Position numbers and translations under genes: made by a program. Positions 45,954 to 58,900 of a DNA stretch of 64,000 nt are shown here, one piece after another. How positions within the stretch are numbered: position 1 is the stretch's first letter; each line of letters begins with the position of its first letter. The notes under the pieces were generated by a model. It was not told the origin of the DNA. It did no database searches and saw only the letters and a program-made list of their open reading frames with translations. The stretch is from Corbicula japonica (lineage: Eukaryota > Mollusca > Bivalvia > Venerida > Cyrenidae): assembly GCA_038501625.1 (NCBI GenBank), contig JAZAYU010000005.1, forward strand, positions 8,494,001 through 8,558,000. Reading direction: 5' to 3'.

Positions 45954-47290
45954 TCTGATGCTAGCCGCAAACTCCAAGAAAAGGAAAATCAAATTAAATC
46001 TTTCAATGAACCGCTTCTTGTTTATACTATCAGGTGTTTGACGTTAAATTGGTTCCCCTTGGCCTGGTTCCCTCCCTTATCGGTTAGGAATCTGTGTCGT
46101 TGTTAGACTCCCACACAGTGGTTCAAATAATGAGAAGTTTATGTGACAGGGCGGGCTGTCAATATCGGAAAATCCGCGTAAAAATCATCATTACCTTACT
46201 AAGCAGATAGAAAAGGAAAAAAGCAAGACCAAGCAGTGTTCATGTTGCCGCAGGGAGGTAGGGAGGAAACTGACAGAGATAGAGGCAGAAGAGGGGACAT
46301 TTTAATAAAATCAAGAATATGAGGATATTAAACCTTACATAAAAAATAAATAACACAGATGTCTCCACCGGGTCGTTAAACTGGAATTGGTTTTTAGCTA
46401 GAAAAAAGTTCAAGTTTCCGTTGTAAATAAATTTCTGATTACTTGATCGTTGACATTGATAAAGAACATCAGGTTAACTTATTTCCCGAAGAAGCCATAA
46501 TATTAAATCATAAACGATTAAGTTTATTTGGTTTCTTTTTATTCTTATTATAAAGGCCTGTGCTCAATTTGTGTGTTGTTACTCTCAACCATTTCACCAA
46601 GACTTCTGTGATCTCTTCCAAGGTTAATTATCAAGAATTCGAAACAATTAGAATCGAAATATCATTTTAGTATTTGCTTTCTGTCTTCTAGCTTTGGTTC
46701 AAATAATTAACCTGGAAAATATATTGTTCTTATTTCAGATTGAAGTACCTGTGTAATGGGGACGTTTCGACTTAATGGCTATTTTACTTGGCATTCTGTG
46801 AAAAAGTGGTATCAAATCAGAGTCTATTTGAAACGACATCATGATGGTTCGGAGGAACGGTTTCTAGCCCAACCAAATAAACAAGCGCCTCGTGATTTTG
46901 ATGAACCCTGATAGTTTTTCTAAAAGTAAGCGCCAATTTTCAATGTAAAAAAAGGTTTTCTGTGTATTTTTGTTTACAATACAGATTCCTTATATTTACT
47001 TAAAGGCCGATTCAGATATATTCTTTCGCGATAAAGAAAAATTGTTGTTATGCATGTTACATTTTTCAAGGTGGGTGGGGTAAACCCCATCCTCATCAGA
47101 ATGCGTTGTGTTGCTCTTAAAAACAGAGGATGACAAATACTGTAAGGATGATATCATTTGGCAGTTGCATCATCAGTATTTAATGTTCAGTTATGTGGAC
47201 ATAAAACTTGTCATCTAACCAAAGAGAATGACACATTCAAAGCTACAGTTGTTTGGTTTATGACCCACATGTAGTAAAATTACTTTTAAA
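45954..47290. promoter_or_regulatory. Region between divergent genes; AGXT2 promoter expected here
   Basis: No exon, TATA box or CpG-rich stretch is clear. It should contain the AGXT2 5' UTR and promoter. The NUP93 promoter and leader exon lie somewhere between here and 49803. The 46.0-47.0 kb part is unusually free of the window's MITEs, which fits constrained regulatory DNA, but this is inference. Confidence 0.35.
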
Positions 47291-47770
47291 CTTAATGTTT
47301 TTTTGCCCCCCCCCCCCCATGAGGTTGGAGGAATATGGAGTTGCACTTTACTGTACATTTACAGTCTGTATGTACATCTTCCATTTGTGGCCTCAACTCA
47401 TCATTGACTATAAGGCAGATTTCTTTCAAACTTGTGCCGATGATCAAGGATTCAAGCAGGATATGTAGATAATCAAAAAAGAAAAGATTTTTCTTGCAAC
47501 CATTCTTACCAAAGTTATGGCCCATTTTTAATTTCAGTAAAAAAAATTGAGGCATCATCTCCCCATTAACTATCGGGCAGATTTCTTTCAAACTTGCACA
47601 GATGATTGGGGGGGGGGATTTCTTTATTTCTTTCAAACTTGCACAGACGATCAAGCAGGATGTGTAGATGGTCTTAAAGAACAGATTTTTTCCTGCTACA
47701 AATTTTACCACACTTGTGGCCCTTTTTAATTTTCAGTCATAAAATTTTGTGGCATCAACTCCATATTTTC
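47291..47770. repeat. Satellite-type array, about 165-bp spacing
   Basis: GGCAGATTTCTTTCAAACTT repeats at about 47.41 and 47.57 kb, with a shorter third. The inverted relative lies at 8.0-8.1 kb. C and G homopolymers at 47307 and 47607. Confidence 0.65.
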
Positions 47771-47777
47771 TTTTGTT

Positions 47778-48833
47778 CAGGGTTCGACGTTAACTTTTTC
47801 AATGACTAGACCAGCGGTCAAGTTTCTTTGAAAATCTACTAGACCTGACCTAAAATGAACTAGACCAACATGTAAACGGTACTACAACACTGAAAATGTA
47901 CACTGATTTACATGCATATATACCATGAGTATCATATAAAATAGCTTCAACTCTGAACTGTCATGAAATATTGTTAACAACACTGAACTTCAAAAAAATG
48001 TCAGGTATGACTCATACTATGAGTTACACATGTATGGTTTCTAGGTTATAGTTACACATCAGTCAGGACGTCTGGCCCTTTGTCCTCACCTGTGTTCAAG
48101 GGCTTGCTGGGCATTTTATGAATCAATAGGCCTTCAATGGCCAAAATTAAGAAGATCGCTCGTATTTGACAATTAACAATCGTATGTCAGAACGAATAAC
48201 AAAACAAAACCGGAAACAGTCCGATGTCAATTTACTTGGGATTCCATCAAGTAAATTTATAGAATATTAACTGTCGCGTGTAAGAATGCAGCATTTGTTT
48301 CTAGTTAGTTTTATCTTACAATAACAACATTTAATCATTGTATAACGGATCATTGGAGCATATAAATAAACATGATTACGCGGATAGTATGAATGTTGAT
48401 CGTAAAATCCGCGAAACAATGCCTCGATTTGACTTAGAAAATGCCCGTATGGAAACGTCATTGTCTATTAGATTCATTGTTGCTCGATGAAATAAATAGA
48501 CTATGACGTATACATACGGGCATTTTATATATGTTTTATTTTAGATAACACAGCCTCGATCTGGATACATAAGCAATTCAGTTGAACGCATGTCAAGATT
48601 GTTTAAAAATAGTAACGGTGAAGTTTCCAGTTACTGAATGGAATTTGAATCGGCAAATATTGTCAAAGATTTACCGAAATTTGGCTTTTGAAACTTAATT
48701 GTACCGGATATTTTGGTGGATTTTGACAATTTTGGAACACGACCACTCGGTCCAGCTAGCCTAGGACGTGACAAGACCGAACCGTCGATTAACTAGTAAA
48801 TGTCGTTCGGTCGGGCCTTAATGTCGAACCCTG
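47778..48833. mobile_element. 1,056-bp TIR element, 5-bp target duplication
   Basis: CAGGGTTCGACGTTAA ... TTAATGTCGAACCCTG flanked by TTGTT on both sides. hAT5-like ends. No long frame; non-autonomous. It lies between the AGXT2 and NUP93 starts. Confidence 0.8.
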
Positions 48834-48847
48834 TTGTTTTATGTTTA

Positions 48848-49061
48848 TTTAAACCTTTCCTCTATGTACATAGCTTTATGTCATGGGCAAACAGTGTATA
48901 TCCACTGATGTGCCAGCTGATCAGGATCTGCATTGTTTGCGTTTTGATTTATAAGGTTATTTCTGACCAAAAAAAAAAACCAGTGCAAATCCTGATCAGA
49001 TGGCACTGAACAACACTGGTATCACATGCATTCAGATGCATATATATGGAGTAAGGGTTAA
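48848..49061 (-). mobile_element. Family A MITE
   Basis: Diverged; right TTAA intact. Confidence 0.7.
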
Positions 49062-49069
49062 TAAAAATA

Positions 49070-49669
49070 GACTCTTTCCTCCATATATACCCTATTTATT
49101 GCATGGAGAAAGTGTAGATCCAGATCAGCTGGCACATCTGCCTTCTGATCAGGATCTGCCCCAGGGCTTTTTCAGAGTGTCTCAAGGGGCCAATAAAAAG
49201 GCAATATTGGACCCCATTTCCTATGCCAGATAGTGACGATTTTTTTTCTAAATTAAGAAAAAAATCCCAATTTCAGGAAAAAAATCCCATTTTAATAGAA
49301 GTAACTTTTGCCTATAGCATAAAAACAAATAAGGAAACCATAAAATCAAGAGACTTATTAAATTACAACAAAAATTGCTTGTTTACTTGTGATCAGTGTT
49401 TTGTGGACACTAAATTTCGTGAATTTATGTATGTAGCCGGTGTTAAAAAAGTTTATACCGTGTAAACCAAATCCCAATGTGGACAGGGGCATTTTTCCCC
49501 AAAACCCCTGAAAAAGCCCAGTGCCCTGTTTGCTTTTTGGTTAGAATTAACCCAATAAATCAAAAAGCGAATGTGTAGATTCTGATTGAACCGCACAAAT
49601 ATGTAGGCCGATCTGGTACAACACTGTTCACCCACGATATAAAAGTGTATTTATGGAGGAAAGGGTTAA
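49070..49669 (-). mobile_element. Family A MITE interrupted by family D
   Basis: A parts at 49070-49159 and 49529-49669. Confidence 0.7.
49160..49528. mobile_element. Family D TIR element
   Basis: CAGGGCTTTTTCAGAGTG ... CCCCTGAAAAAGCCC and GCCCTG. Similar ends near 53.03 and 55.45 kb. Non-coding. Confidence 0.65.
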
Positions 49670-49802
49670 TGATTTGCCATGTAGTTTGCCATTAACAAAT
49701 GAGCACATTTGATCAGTAATTTGTTTTTGTTAAATGGTGAATATCTTTGATGCAATTGACTTATGGTAGATAAGTTATCAATCTCTGCTTTTATTTCTTC
49801 AG

Positions 49803-49988
49803 AATGGATGTTGACAATCCAAATGATTTCTCGGACCTGCAGCAGCAGGCTCTGCAGCTTACAGCAGACATGGACACCGGAACAGACCTACCTCGAGTAG
49901 AGAGGAACCTCACACAGATCCTAGAAGCTGGTCAGAGGTTGCTGGCTAAAGTTGGCCCCATTAGTCAGGACACGACAGATGTGAAAGC
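49803..49988 (+). CDS. NUP93: NUP93 first coding exon
   Basis: ATG at 49804, one base after the acceptor. [20 protein letters not shown], then the [17 protein letters not shown] helix, ending TTDVKA split at the donor GTAAGT. Confidence 0.93.
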
Positions 49989-52900
49989 GTAAGTACTGCA
50001 AAAATTATGATTATCACAAAAAATAAAAACAAGTAATATGCATCATTTTGCATTTTTATCAAGACAAACTTTGTAATTTGTAAAGAGATTAGGATGTTAA
50101 TAAGGTCATGAAAATAAGACTTTGATGTTATTTTTAAAAACAAACATGTTTTATATCTTATAAACATAAAAATAACAAAAATAAAATATTTGTTTAACTT
50201 AATGTAAAACCAGCAATAAGATTGTGCATATAAAATGAACCACAGAACTGACAAGCTTTTTCATGATTACAAGTTTCAACCGTTGTGAATATTTTCTACC
50301 TTTGCTTTACGAAGATTACTGCTTAATGCAGAAAAGCCTAGTTTTAAAGATTACTGACTGAAGTAAAAAAAAAAATCTTCAAAGCATGACTTTAAGTACA
50401 AAAATATAAACATAAATCATGAAGTTTTTCCAGAGACACTAGAAGTTATATATAACTCTGTAAAAAGACCTTTGTAATTTAGCTGTGAAAAACAAAATTA
50501 GTAATTGGTTAACTATAAAAACCTTAAATGGTAAGCTATACAAAGTAAAGATTGTTAGCTGTAAACAGCTAAGAATCCTCATATATTCATCTTCAGGTCA
50601 ATACTTCTTGGATCAAAGGGTTACGATGTACCAAAGATATCACAGAAGCTGGAAGGTCTCAGTGCTGCAAAGACTTTTGAGCCGCTTGAGCCAGTCCGAG
50701 ACACAGATATACAGGTATTCTAGTGCTTACAGCTGGCTAGTACCCCAGCCGCTTGAGCCAGTCCGAGACACAGATATACAGGTATTCTAGCACTTACAGA
50801 GGCTGGCTGGTACCCCAGATGCTTGAACTGTTGTGACATTGATCTAAATACAGAGACCAGAAACCAGTTTGCAATCCTAAACAGCTGATTGGTTTAAATT
50901 TATTCATGTTTCCAAGCTGACCAATCAAAAGCTAGAAATTTTCGACAGGTCTCCAATTTCAGTTTTGCTATATTAGGGACTGGTTCCAAAGTAAATGCAG
51001 TCTCCATTGGAGACCTGTCTCAGAAATCAGATTGGTTAAAATTGAAATAGAAAACAATCACAGAACTGGCAGTTGGAAGCTTTAGATCTATGCAATAATC
51101 TTTGGACCTGGAGTCCTGAGTTTAATTTCCAGGGATTTAAAATACTTTGAGATTGTGTCTGAAAAAATTACCTGATGATGTTGTAAAATTTGTTACACAT
51201 TAATTTGATTTTATCTGAATTTTATTTTTTTGATGTTTATCATTATAAAAAATTAACTTAAACAGATCTTTTTTAGAAGATATTATATAATTCTCCTGCA
51301 AAGGTAAAGAATATTGATGATAAAGCTGACTCACTGACCCTTTATGCACAAGGATATGGCTGACATCCCTTTTGCAAATAGTGTAGATCTAGATTAGCAG
51401 GCTGTGTATGCTGATCTGGATCTTCTCTGGATACACATGGGATATAAGTGTTATCGATGGCAGATGTCCCAAAAGTTGCCAGACCGAAGGACCTTTCTGG
51501 TAAAATTAATGCCGGTCAGACGAGATTTCTTTTGTTATCAGATCGAATGTCAGACAAAAATTTGAACTCCTTATACATGCTCATACCTTTTTAACATGTT
51601 TTTGTCCGACAGAACCTGTTTCGGTCAGACAGATTTTCACATCTTGTCTGACCAAATGTCTGACACTTTTTTTCAACTTTTGGGAAGTCGGCAATAGAGT
51701 TATAAAAAAATCATTTTAATTTAGTTAATTAAAATAATTGTGCATACTTATGCTGTGTTTCTTCTTTCAGGGGTTCCTAAGAAATGAGAGGGAAAATGCA
51801 TTGCTTGCAGTTATCGAACAAACAAGGCAAAATGTAAGTTCATGCATGTAACATAAATGGAAAGAAAATGTCACGATAGATTCTGATACAAATTTGTTTT
51901 TATTTCTACTTTAGAAAGGTTATTTGAACATTTCCATAGCTTTTGTTTGTGAAATTTTTCATGAAAGGCTTTTTTCATTAACTTTTTGTCATGATATGTT
52001 TAACCAGTGTCGATCATGATTAGCCTGCCTATTAATTTTGTCCGACCAGATTTAATTACCAGCTGATCCATTAAAACTCTTTTATATGAAATAAAAGAAA
52101 CAGTTTGAATACATCTGTTAATATATTCTTTAGCCCTACATGAATACAAGAAAAAACAGTAAATAATCAGCTGTTTGGTGTAGAGAAAAAAACTAATGAA
52201 TTTAAGGTATGTGCACAGGCTGATCTAGGCCTACACACGTTGAAATAGGACTATACCTTTAACCCCATGTAATATGGCTGTTATCCATAGGCAAACTGTA
52301 GATCCAGATTAACCTGTACAGCCATGCCATCTGATCAGGATCTACACAGTTTGCTTTTAGACTGAACAATGTATATCCTGATCAGACAGCATGGATATGC
52401 CCACTGATTTTGATCTACACTAGTTGCATTAAAATGGGTATTGTAATTAGGAATATACATGAATGAAGGGTTAATGCTTGTCTAACAGGGCTTGACTTGT
52501 ACTTACATAGTCATTGTTTTCTTTCATCAGACATTTGCGGAGACGGAGAGGCGACACTGGGAGTGTATGGAGAATGAATGGGAGAGAGAAAAACAGAAGA
52601 TCCTTAATGCTCTTCTAGGATCTGCTCAAGATACAATCGACTTTCAGCCTGAAACTGAGGTAATTTCTGTTTTGCATTTGAAATATGAATTGAAAGACTT
52701 TGAACTTTCATGTTTGTACAAAATTCTATTCACTTAAATTTGATTTCTCTGTTCAAACTAGAATTGACTCAACCAAAAAATAAAAAAATGCCATAAGACA
52801 TGGACATGGATGATACACATGTACCATATGTACAGTGGAAAATAATGTTTTACAGATACTTTTTCAGTGGCAATTTAAGCTTTGGATTTAAATTTGTGCA

Positions 52901-55900
52901 CTTAACTGAGTGCAAAATAGTAAACAATTAACTTTCAGTGAAACAAAATAATACCACATGTGCTGTGCTTTTCTATGAGCACATTATTCAGATTTTTTGT
53001 AAAGTCAAGCATGTAGTCATTATTTCCAGGGCTTTTTTCATTGCTGGTGAAATGGCCCCTGTCTTTTAATTTTTTGGAGAAAAAGCATGATTTCTTCTCA
53101 TAGGGAAATTAAAAAAAAACTGGTGTTAAGTTACTTTTGGGGGAAAACTGCACAATTTTAAAGAAATTTTCTGAGAAGGCGCCTGTAAACAACAACAATA
53201 ACAACAACAACAATCACATTTATTGCATTAAACACAAATTGCTTATAGCAAACACATACATATTAAGTGGTAGACATTTATCTGAGAGGCATAGTTAAAC
53301 TAAATGTTAACAATATAATTTTCAAAATATTATTGTCTTTCTTTTAGCTGAAAAAATAAACTTCGCAATATTATATGTAGTTTTCAAATTCCTTTGTATT
53401 CCGTATTTATTTCGTAAAATCCTTTTTTGCGGGAGCTCTCAAATTCATGTCTGCCACTATCAAGTCATGTGATCACATAAACATCATTTACTAAAGAAGG
53501 AAAAAGTCCTGATTTCCTACCGGCTCTAGTTTTACAAGCCATTCTGTTCATTCGAACTGTTTTTACTATAAAACCTATACTGCCTGTGCCTAAAATAACA
53601 AACCATTAATGTTAGATCCTCAGATTGTTAATTTAATCCGAAAATAACAAGACCAGAACAAATGACATTTTAACGAGAAATTACCCACGGTGGAACAAAA
53701 GCTGTAAAAAGTGAAATCATATTCCCACAAGAGATGCAACTAATTCTATTTTCAAGCAAGACATGATTTTACACTCCTGAAAGGGTTTTAAAATTGACAA
53801 TTACTTGTTGTTCATGTAATAGGAGCATTTCACAGCAGTGTTTGATAACAGGTTTGCCATTAAGTGAACAAAAAATAAAAATAATGCCAAGACAATTTAA
53901 TTTTAACTTCACAAAGAAAATTTTAGATAAAGCACTTAAGAAATAAGCTATCTTTTTCAATACATGTAAGTCTCCTGTGTTAAGTATTCCTAATCAATGT
54001 AAAATTAAGGTGCGAGATAAAAGTGAGATAGGAGAACAGTCTCAGATCTTAAGCATCTGATTGGCAAAAGTTTTAACGTCTCCATTTCAGCCAATCGGAT
54101 GCTTTAGATTTGAGACTGGTATTTTTAAGTTTAAGTTTTATGATCTTGGGAACAAATTTCTTTTTGTTTGAGTGTTCAAACTTTATGTTATGTTATGTTC
54201 AAAATTTTCTTAGAGTTCAATTGTTTAATTTGATTGTGTTTGATTTTTCAGAGTTTCCTAATGGATTCAGTTTCAATGAAGGGAAGAAGTGCTTTAGACG
54301 ATGTGGAAATGGCATACTCTAGAATGGTAGAACCAGTCATGTGCCCAAGATCATAAAAACTAAATCTGGAGACCAGTCTCAAATCTCAAGCATCTGATTG
54401 GCTGAAATGGAGATTGTAGCCATTTCAGCCAATCAGATGCTGGGGATTAAAGACTGGTCTTTAATCTCAGTTTTTATGATCTTTTTCCTTGATTTATATC
54501 AAGACCTCCCTTCCAACACAGATGTTACATTTTCTGTTAAAAAATAAGAATTATAATTATTAATCGACATAATAAATATCTCTCGCTTAATAATCATACA
54601 AACTGTAGACCATACTAAAATTCTAATAACACTTGGATGTTGATCACTTTCAATCAAAGGCAGTTATTAATATTTTTCAGAATGTGAAAAAACTGAGTTT
54701 TGTAAAAAAAACATACTGATATCCTTTAAGCCTTTACTCCACCCCTTTTATTTAGGAAGTGACCAGTGTAGATTTGGATCAGCCTGTATATCAGTACAGT
54801 CTGATAAGGATCTACGCTGTTCACTTTTTGATTCCAGGTCTGGACAAATTTTGATTTTGGTAACTAGTCCAGGACTAGCTGGGTAAACATTTCATCTAGT
54901 CCCACTATTGTGCAAATTAGTAAATTCTGATTGGTCAGTATTTAGAGTAAATAAAAAAACTGAAAATTCAAGAGGAAGCATCAAATTGGGGCTTGATTAT
55001 GCTAAACAGATCTCAAAACATGTTATTTCGTAATTAACTTATTGCCGTTGTAATATGATTTTCACATGGTGTTAAAAAAACGGCGCTTATCAAATTTAAC
55101 TAGTGTGCATTAAAAAATTGAGCTAGCCCATGGACAGGCAATCCTGCTTATATAACAGAGGCCTATAAAAGGCCTCTTCCCAATCCAAAAATATAGTCTT
55201 TTTTCCCAATTGTGGCAAAAACTCTTCCCAAAATGCTGAGTAAGATGTCCAAAAATGATTAAAACTCCTCTGAGGGGTGTTTGAAAATTGAAGTCTGAGA
55301 ATAAAAAGCTTAACAAATTAGTTTTAAGTTAAAACAATTTTATAAACTAGAACCCATCTTTCAATTAATTTTTTTCGAAAAATAAACAATTATCGCGCAT
55401 AAATTTACCAATTGGAAAGGCCAGGGCCTCTTCCCAATTTTCTGATGAAAAGCCCTGCAATCAGATATTTTGAGATGGTCTGATACAATTTTCAGCTTGT
55501 CCCGGGCGTCGGGCTAGTTGGTTTGTCCAGCCCTGGATTCATTACTTTACTTACAACCCTTTACTCTTTGGATACTGCTTATATCCAGTGTGTGTCTAGT
55601 TTATATCCAGATAACAGCATGGTCAGATGTGGGATTTAACCCTTTACTCCATGGGACTTGTCTGTTAACCATGGGCCAACACTGTAGATCAAGATCAGCC
55701 TTCACATCTTTGCTGTCTGATCAGAATCTACACTGTTTACTTATTGGTCAGAAAAATCCTAATAATTCAAAAAGCAAACAGTGCAGATCCTGATCTGACA
55801 GTGGAGTTCCTGATCAGACGAAGCAGATGTGCCGGCTAAACTGGAGTTACACTTTCTGCAAGACCGATATATGGAAGTAAAGGTTTAAGCCATTTTCAAC

Positions 55901-58900
55901 AAGGGTTGAAGAAGGCTGAAGAACTGCCAAACTTCTAGAAAAGTCTCCACATTTTGACAACCTAACCCCATTCCTGATTGCCAAATGTAAGGGTACAGTT
56001 TTAAATACAGTGAGTGTTTATTTTCAGGTCTATGAATACAACGACCAAGTAATCAACTCAGCCTACATACGACCTAATCTTGTGGACATGTTTAATGATG
56101 TGGCACAGAATATTGATAACAAGGTAACATTTTATGTCTTTAACTTAACACAATAAACAATGCTTTTACAATTGTTTATTTTCCCTTTCCTGTATAGATA
56201 CACCTGTATTGCTAGGGTGAACAGTTTAGATCAGCCGGCTAACTGTTCGCTTTTTGATTCATTAGGTTATTTCTGACCAAAATGCGACTAGTGCAGATCC
56301 TGATCAGACAGCATAAATGTGCTGGCTGATCTGTATCTACACTAGTCGCACACATTAAAATGCGTATATATGATGGAAAGGGTTAAAGAAGATAGTAACA
56401 TTCACATTTTCAGTTGTTTCAAGTTTTGGAAAAATATTGAAAATGTTGATTTCAAATATTTTTAATAAAACTAAAAAGGGGCCAACTAGATATTTTAGAA
56501 TTTGAGCTGCATTTCAACGAGAACATATACATACAAAATAAGTTCCTATGTTTATTTTTCATTGCATGATTACAAATGGTGGAAAAAAACTTGGATAAAT
56601 AAAACCTAAGCATTCTGAACCAAAATGGCAAAAATATCAAAATGCTATATAGTATGGTAAAGTTGAAATTGAACTATTCTGCCAAGGTCATCTGACATAA
56701 ATAATTTGCACATTTCATTTTAAGTTTGATATGGTTTCAGAGTGTTTTAGACCTTTGGGAGATGGTTCGTTGTATGATAGATATACCTCCCTGTACCAGT
56801 GGACAGTCACTGAGGTTCAACAAAAATACACAGAAAGCATTTGTTAGAAATGCTAGGACCTACCTTGAACAATCGTGAGTATACTCAGCAAAATAAGAAA
56901 CCTGATATTTTGAAGGCAGTGGTAGTCCAGTGGTAGAACGCTCGCTTAGGGATCAAGGGGTCCAGGGTTCGAGCCCAAGTCCGGCCCCTTATTTCCTTGA
57001 GAAAGAAATTAAGCCGCCAGTGCTTCATTCCACATTCTAAATGGGTACATGTAAATAATGTAAGCCAATGTTTTGTGGCTGCCTTCAGCGGCGACTATTA
57101 ACGGGCAGCTTATATATCCAGTGATCAGGAGTTAAAGGGTGAGTTCGGTGAATATGTTCTAAATTCTAGATACCAGACTATATTCCCATACCGTTACCAT
57201 TTTAAAGCTTTAAATAACTATGAGATACATATTCAAAATCTAATCCATTTTTTGCAATACAAAAATTATAAATTGTACACCTCTATAAAAAATAATGACT
57301 TTAACTTAGTACATGCACCAGACATATCAAATTGCAAAGTTCAAAACACCTATTTTTAATTTCAAACCACAATTTACATAGTTTGTCAGTCAGATTCCAA
57401 GAAAATAGGCCTAATGTGCAGTGACGGGTCTCTTTAGTTGAGCATATATATGTTTCATTTCATATACTGTGGTATCATTACAATTCATGGAGGTTTAACC
57501 CTTTCCTCCATATACCGGTATACACATTTTTACACATGTGCAACCATTGTCTTCTGATCAGGATCTGCACTGGTGAAATTTTGTCAGAAAAAACTTAACA
57601 AATCAAAAAGCGAACAGTTTAGATCTTGATCAGATATGCTGGCTGATCTGGATCAAAACAGTTCGCCTAGGCAATTAAGGTTTATATATGGAGGAAAGGG
57701 TTAATTTTCAAGTATTTTGCACTAGGAAATGTGCACAAAATCAAACCCTAACAAAATCAAACTATGTGAATATCTAGTCTTATGAGAATAATACAAGTGT
57801 GCAAATTTATGCAGTGTTAAAATTTCATTTATGTCTTTTGGACAAAATTTGATCCCAGCAAAACTTAAAAGAACCACAGTGATTTCAGCATTTATTAATT
57901 AACCTTTTTGTATTTGGATTTTTTATTCTGACAAAGTACCAGTAAGCAACACAAGTGTTCAACAGAAGACCCATCAAGATTATAAACCGCCCACTTCTTG
58001 GATGGAAATCATCTGGTGAATTGAACCCTTCCATCTTGTATATGCATTTTGATGCATGTGCAACCAGTGTAGATCCAGATCAGCCGGCACATCTGTGCCA
58101 TCTGATCAGGATCTGCACTGGTCGAATTTTGGTCAGAAATAACCTAATGAATCATAAAGCGAACAGTGCAGATCCTGATTAGACAACACAGATGGCTGAT
58201 CTGGATCTACACAGTTCCCCCACACAATTTAAGGTGTGTCTATAGAGGAAAGGGTTAAAAGATTATAAGTAAATTTCCAGGTAAGACAGCATTGGTGTGT
58301 CTCATCTGGATTTACACTTCACAAAAATTATTTAACCCTTTACTCTTAGATATACCCGTATTGCTTTGGCAAACATTGTAAATTCAGATCAGCAGCCACA
58401 TCTGTGCTGTCAGATCAGAATCTGAACTATTTGCTTTTATATTCATAAGGTTATTTCTGAGCATGATGAGACTAGTGCAGATCCAGATCTGAAGGAATGG
58501 ATGTTCTGGCTGATCTGGATCTACCCTGGTCGCACATGCGTTAAAACATGTATATTTGGAGTAAATGGATAATCAGTATCCATGGTGTAAATAAGATTCT
58601 ATAGTAATGTGTTCTTCTCTGTGCAATGGTAGCAAAAATATTCTTAGATCTCACTTCCTTAGATATGATACATACCTAAACATTTAGAAATTATCTTTGT
58701 GGATTCCTTTTTTATTGTAAATTCCATCTTATTAAGTTGAATATGTTACATTGGACAAAAACTGTTCATATTTCAATACCCACAAAATTGTATACAGTGA
58801 CACCTGCCTTAGCAGCCACCTGTGAATAGCAACCACCAGTTTTAAATAGCCAGTTTGAATAGGACCTAAACTGACATTTTGTTGTAATTTTTTTATGTCT

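Noticed and set aside
47292..47711. 139-codon minus-strand open frame, the longest single frame in the window
   Set aside because: It lies in a tandem satellite array and its protein repeats (ICASLKEI) mirror the DNA repeat. No start context or domain.
56914..56988. True tRNA gene
   Set aside because: A and B boxes are present, but the acceptor and anticodon stems do not pair convincingly and a SINE body follows, so called a SINE.
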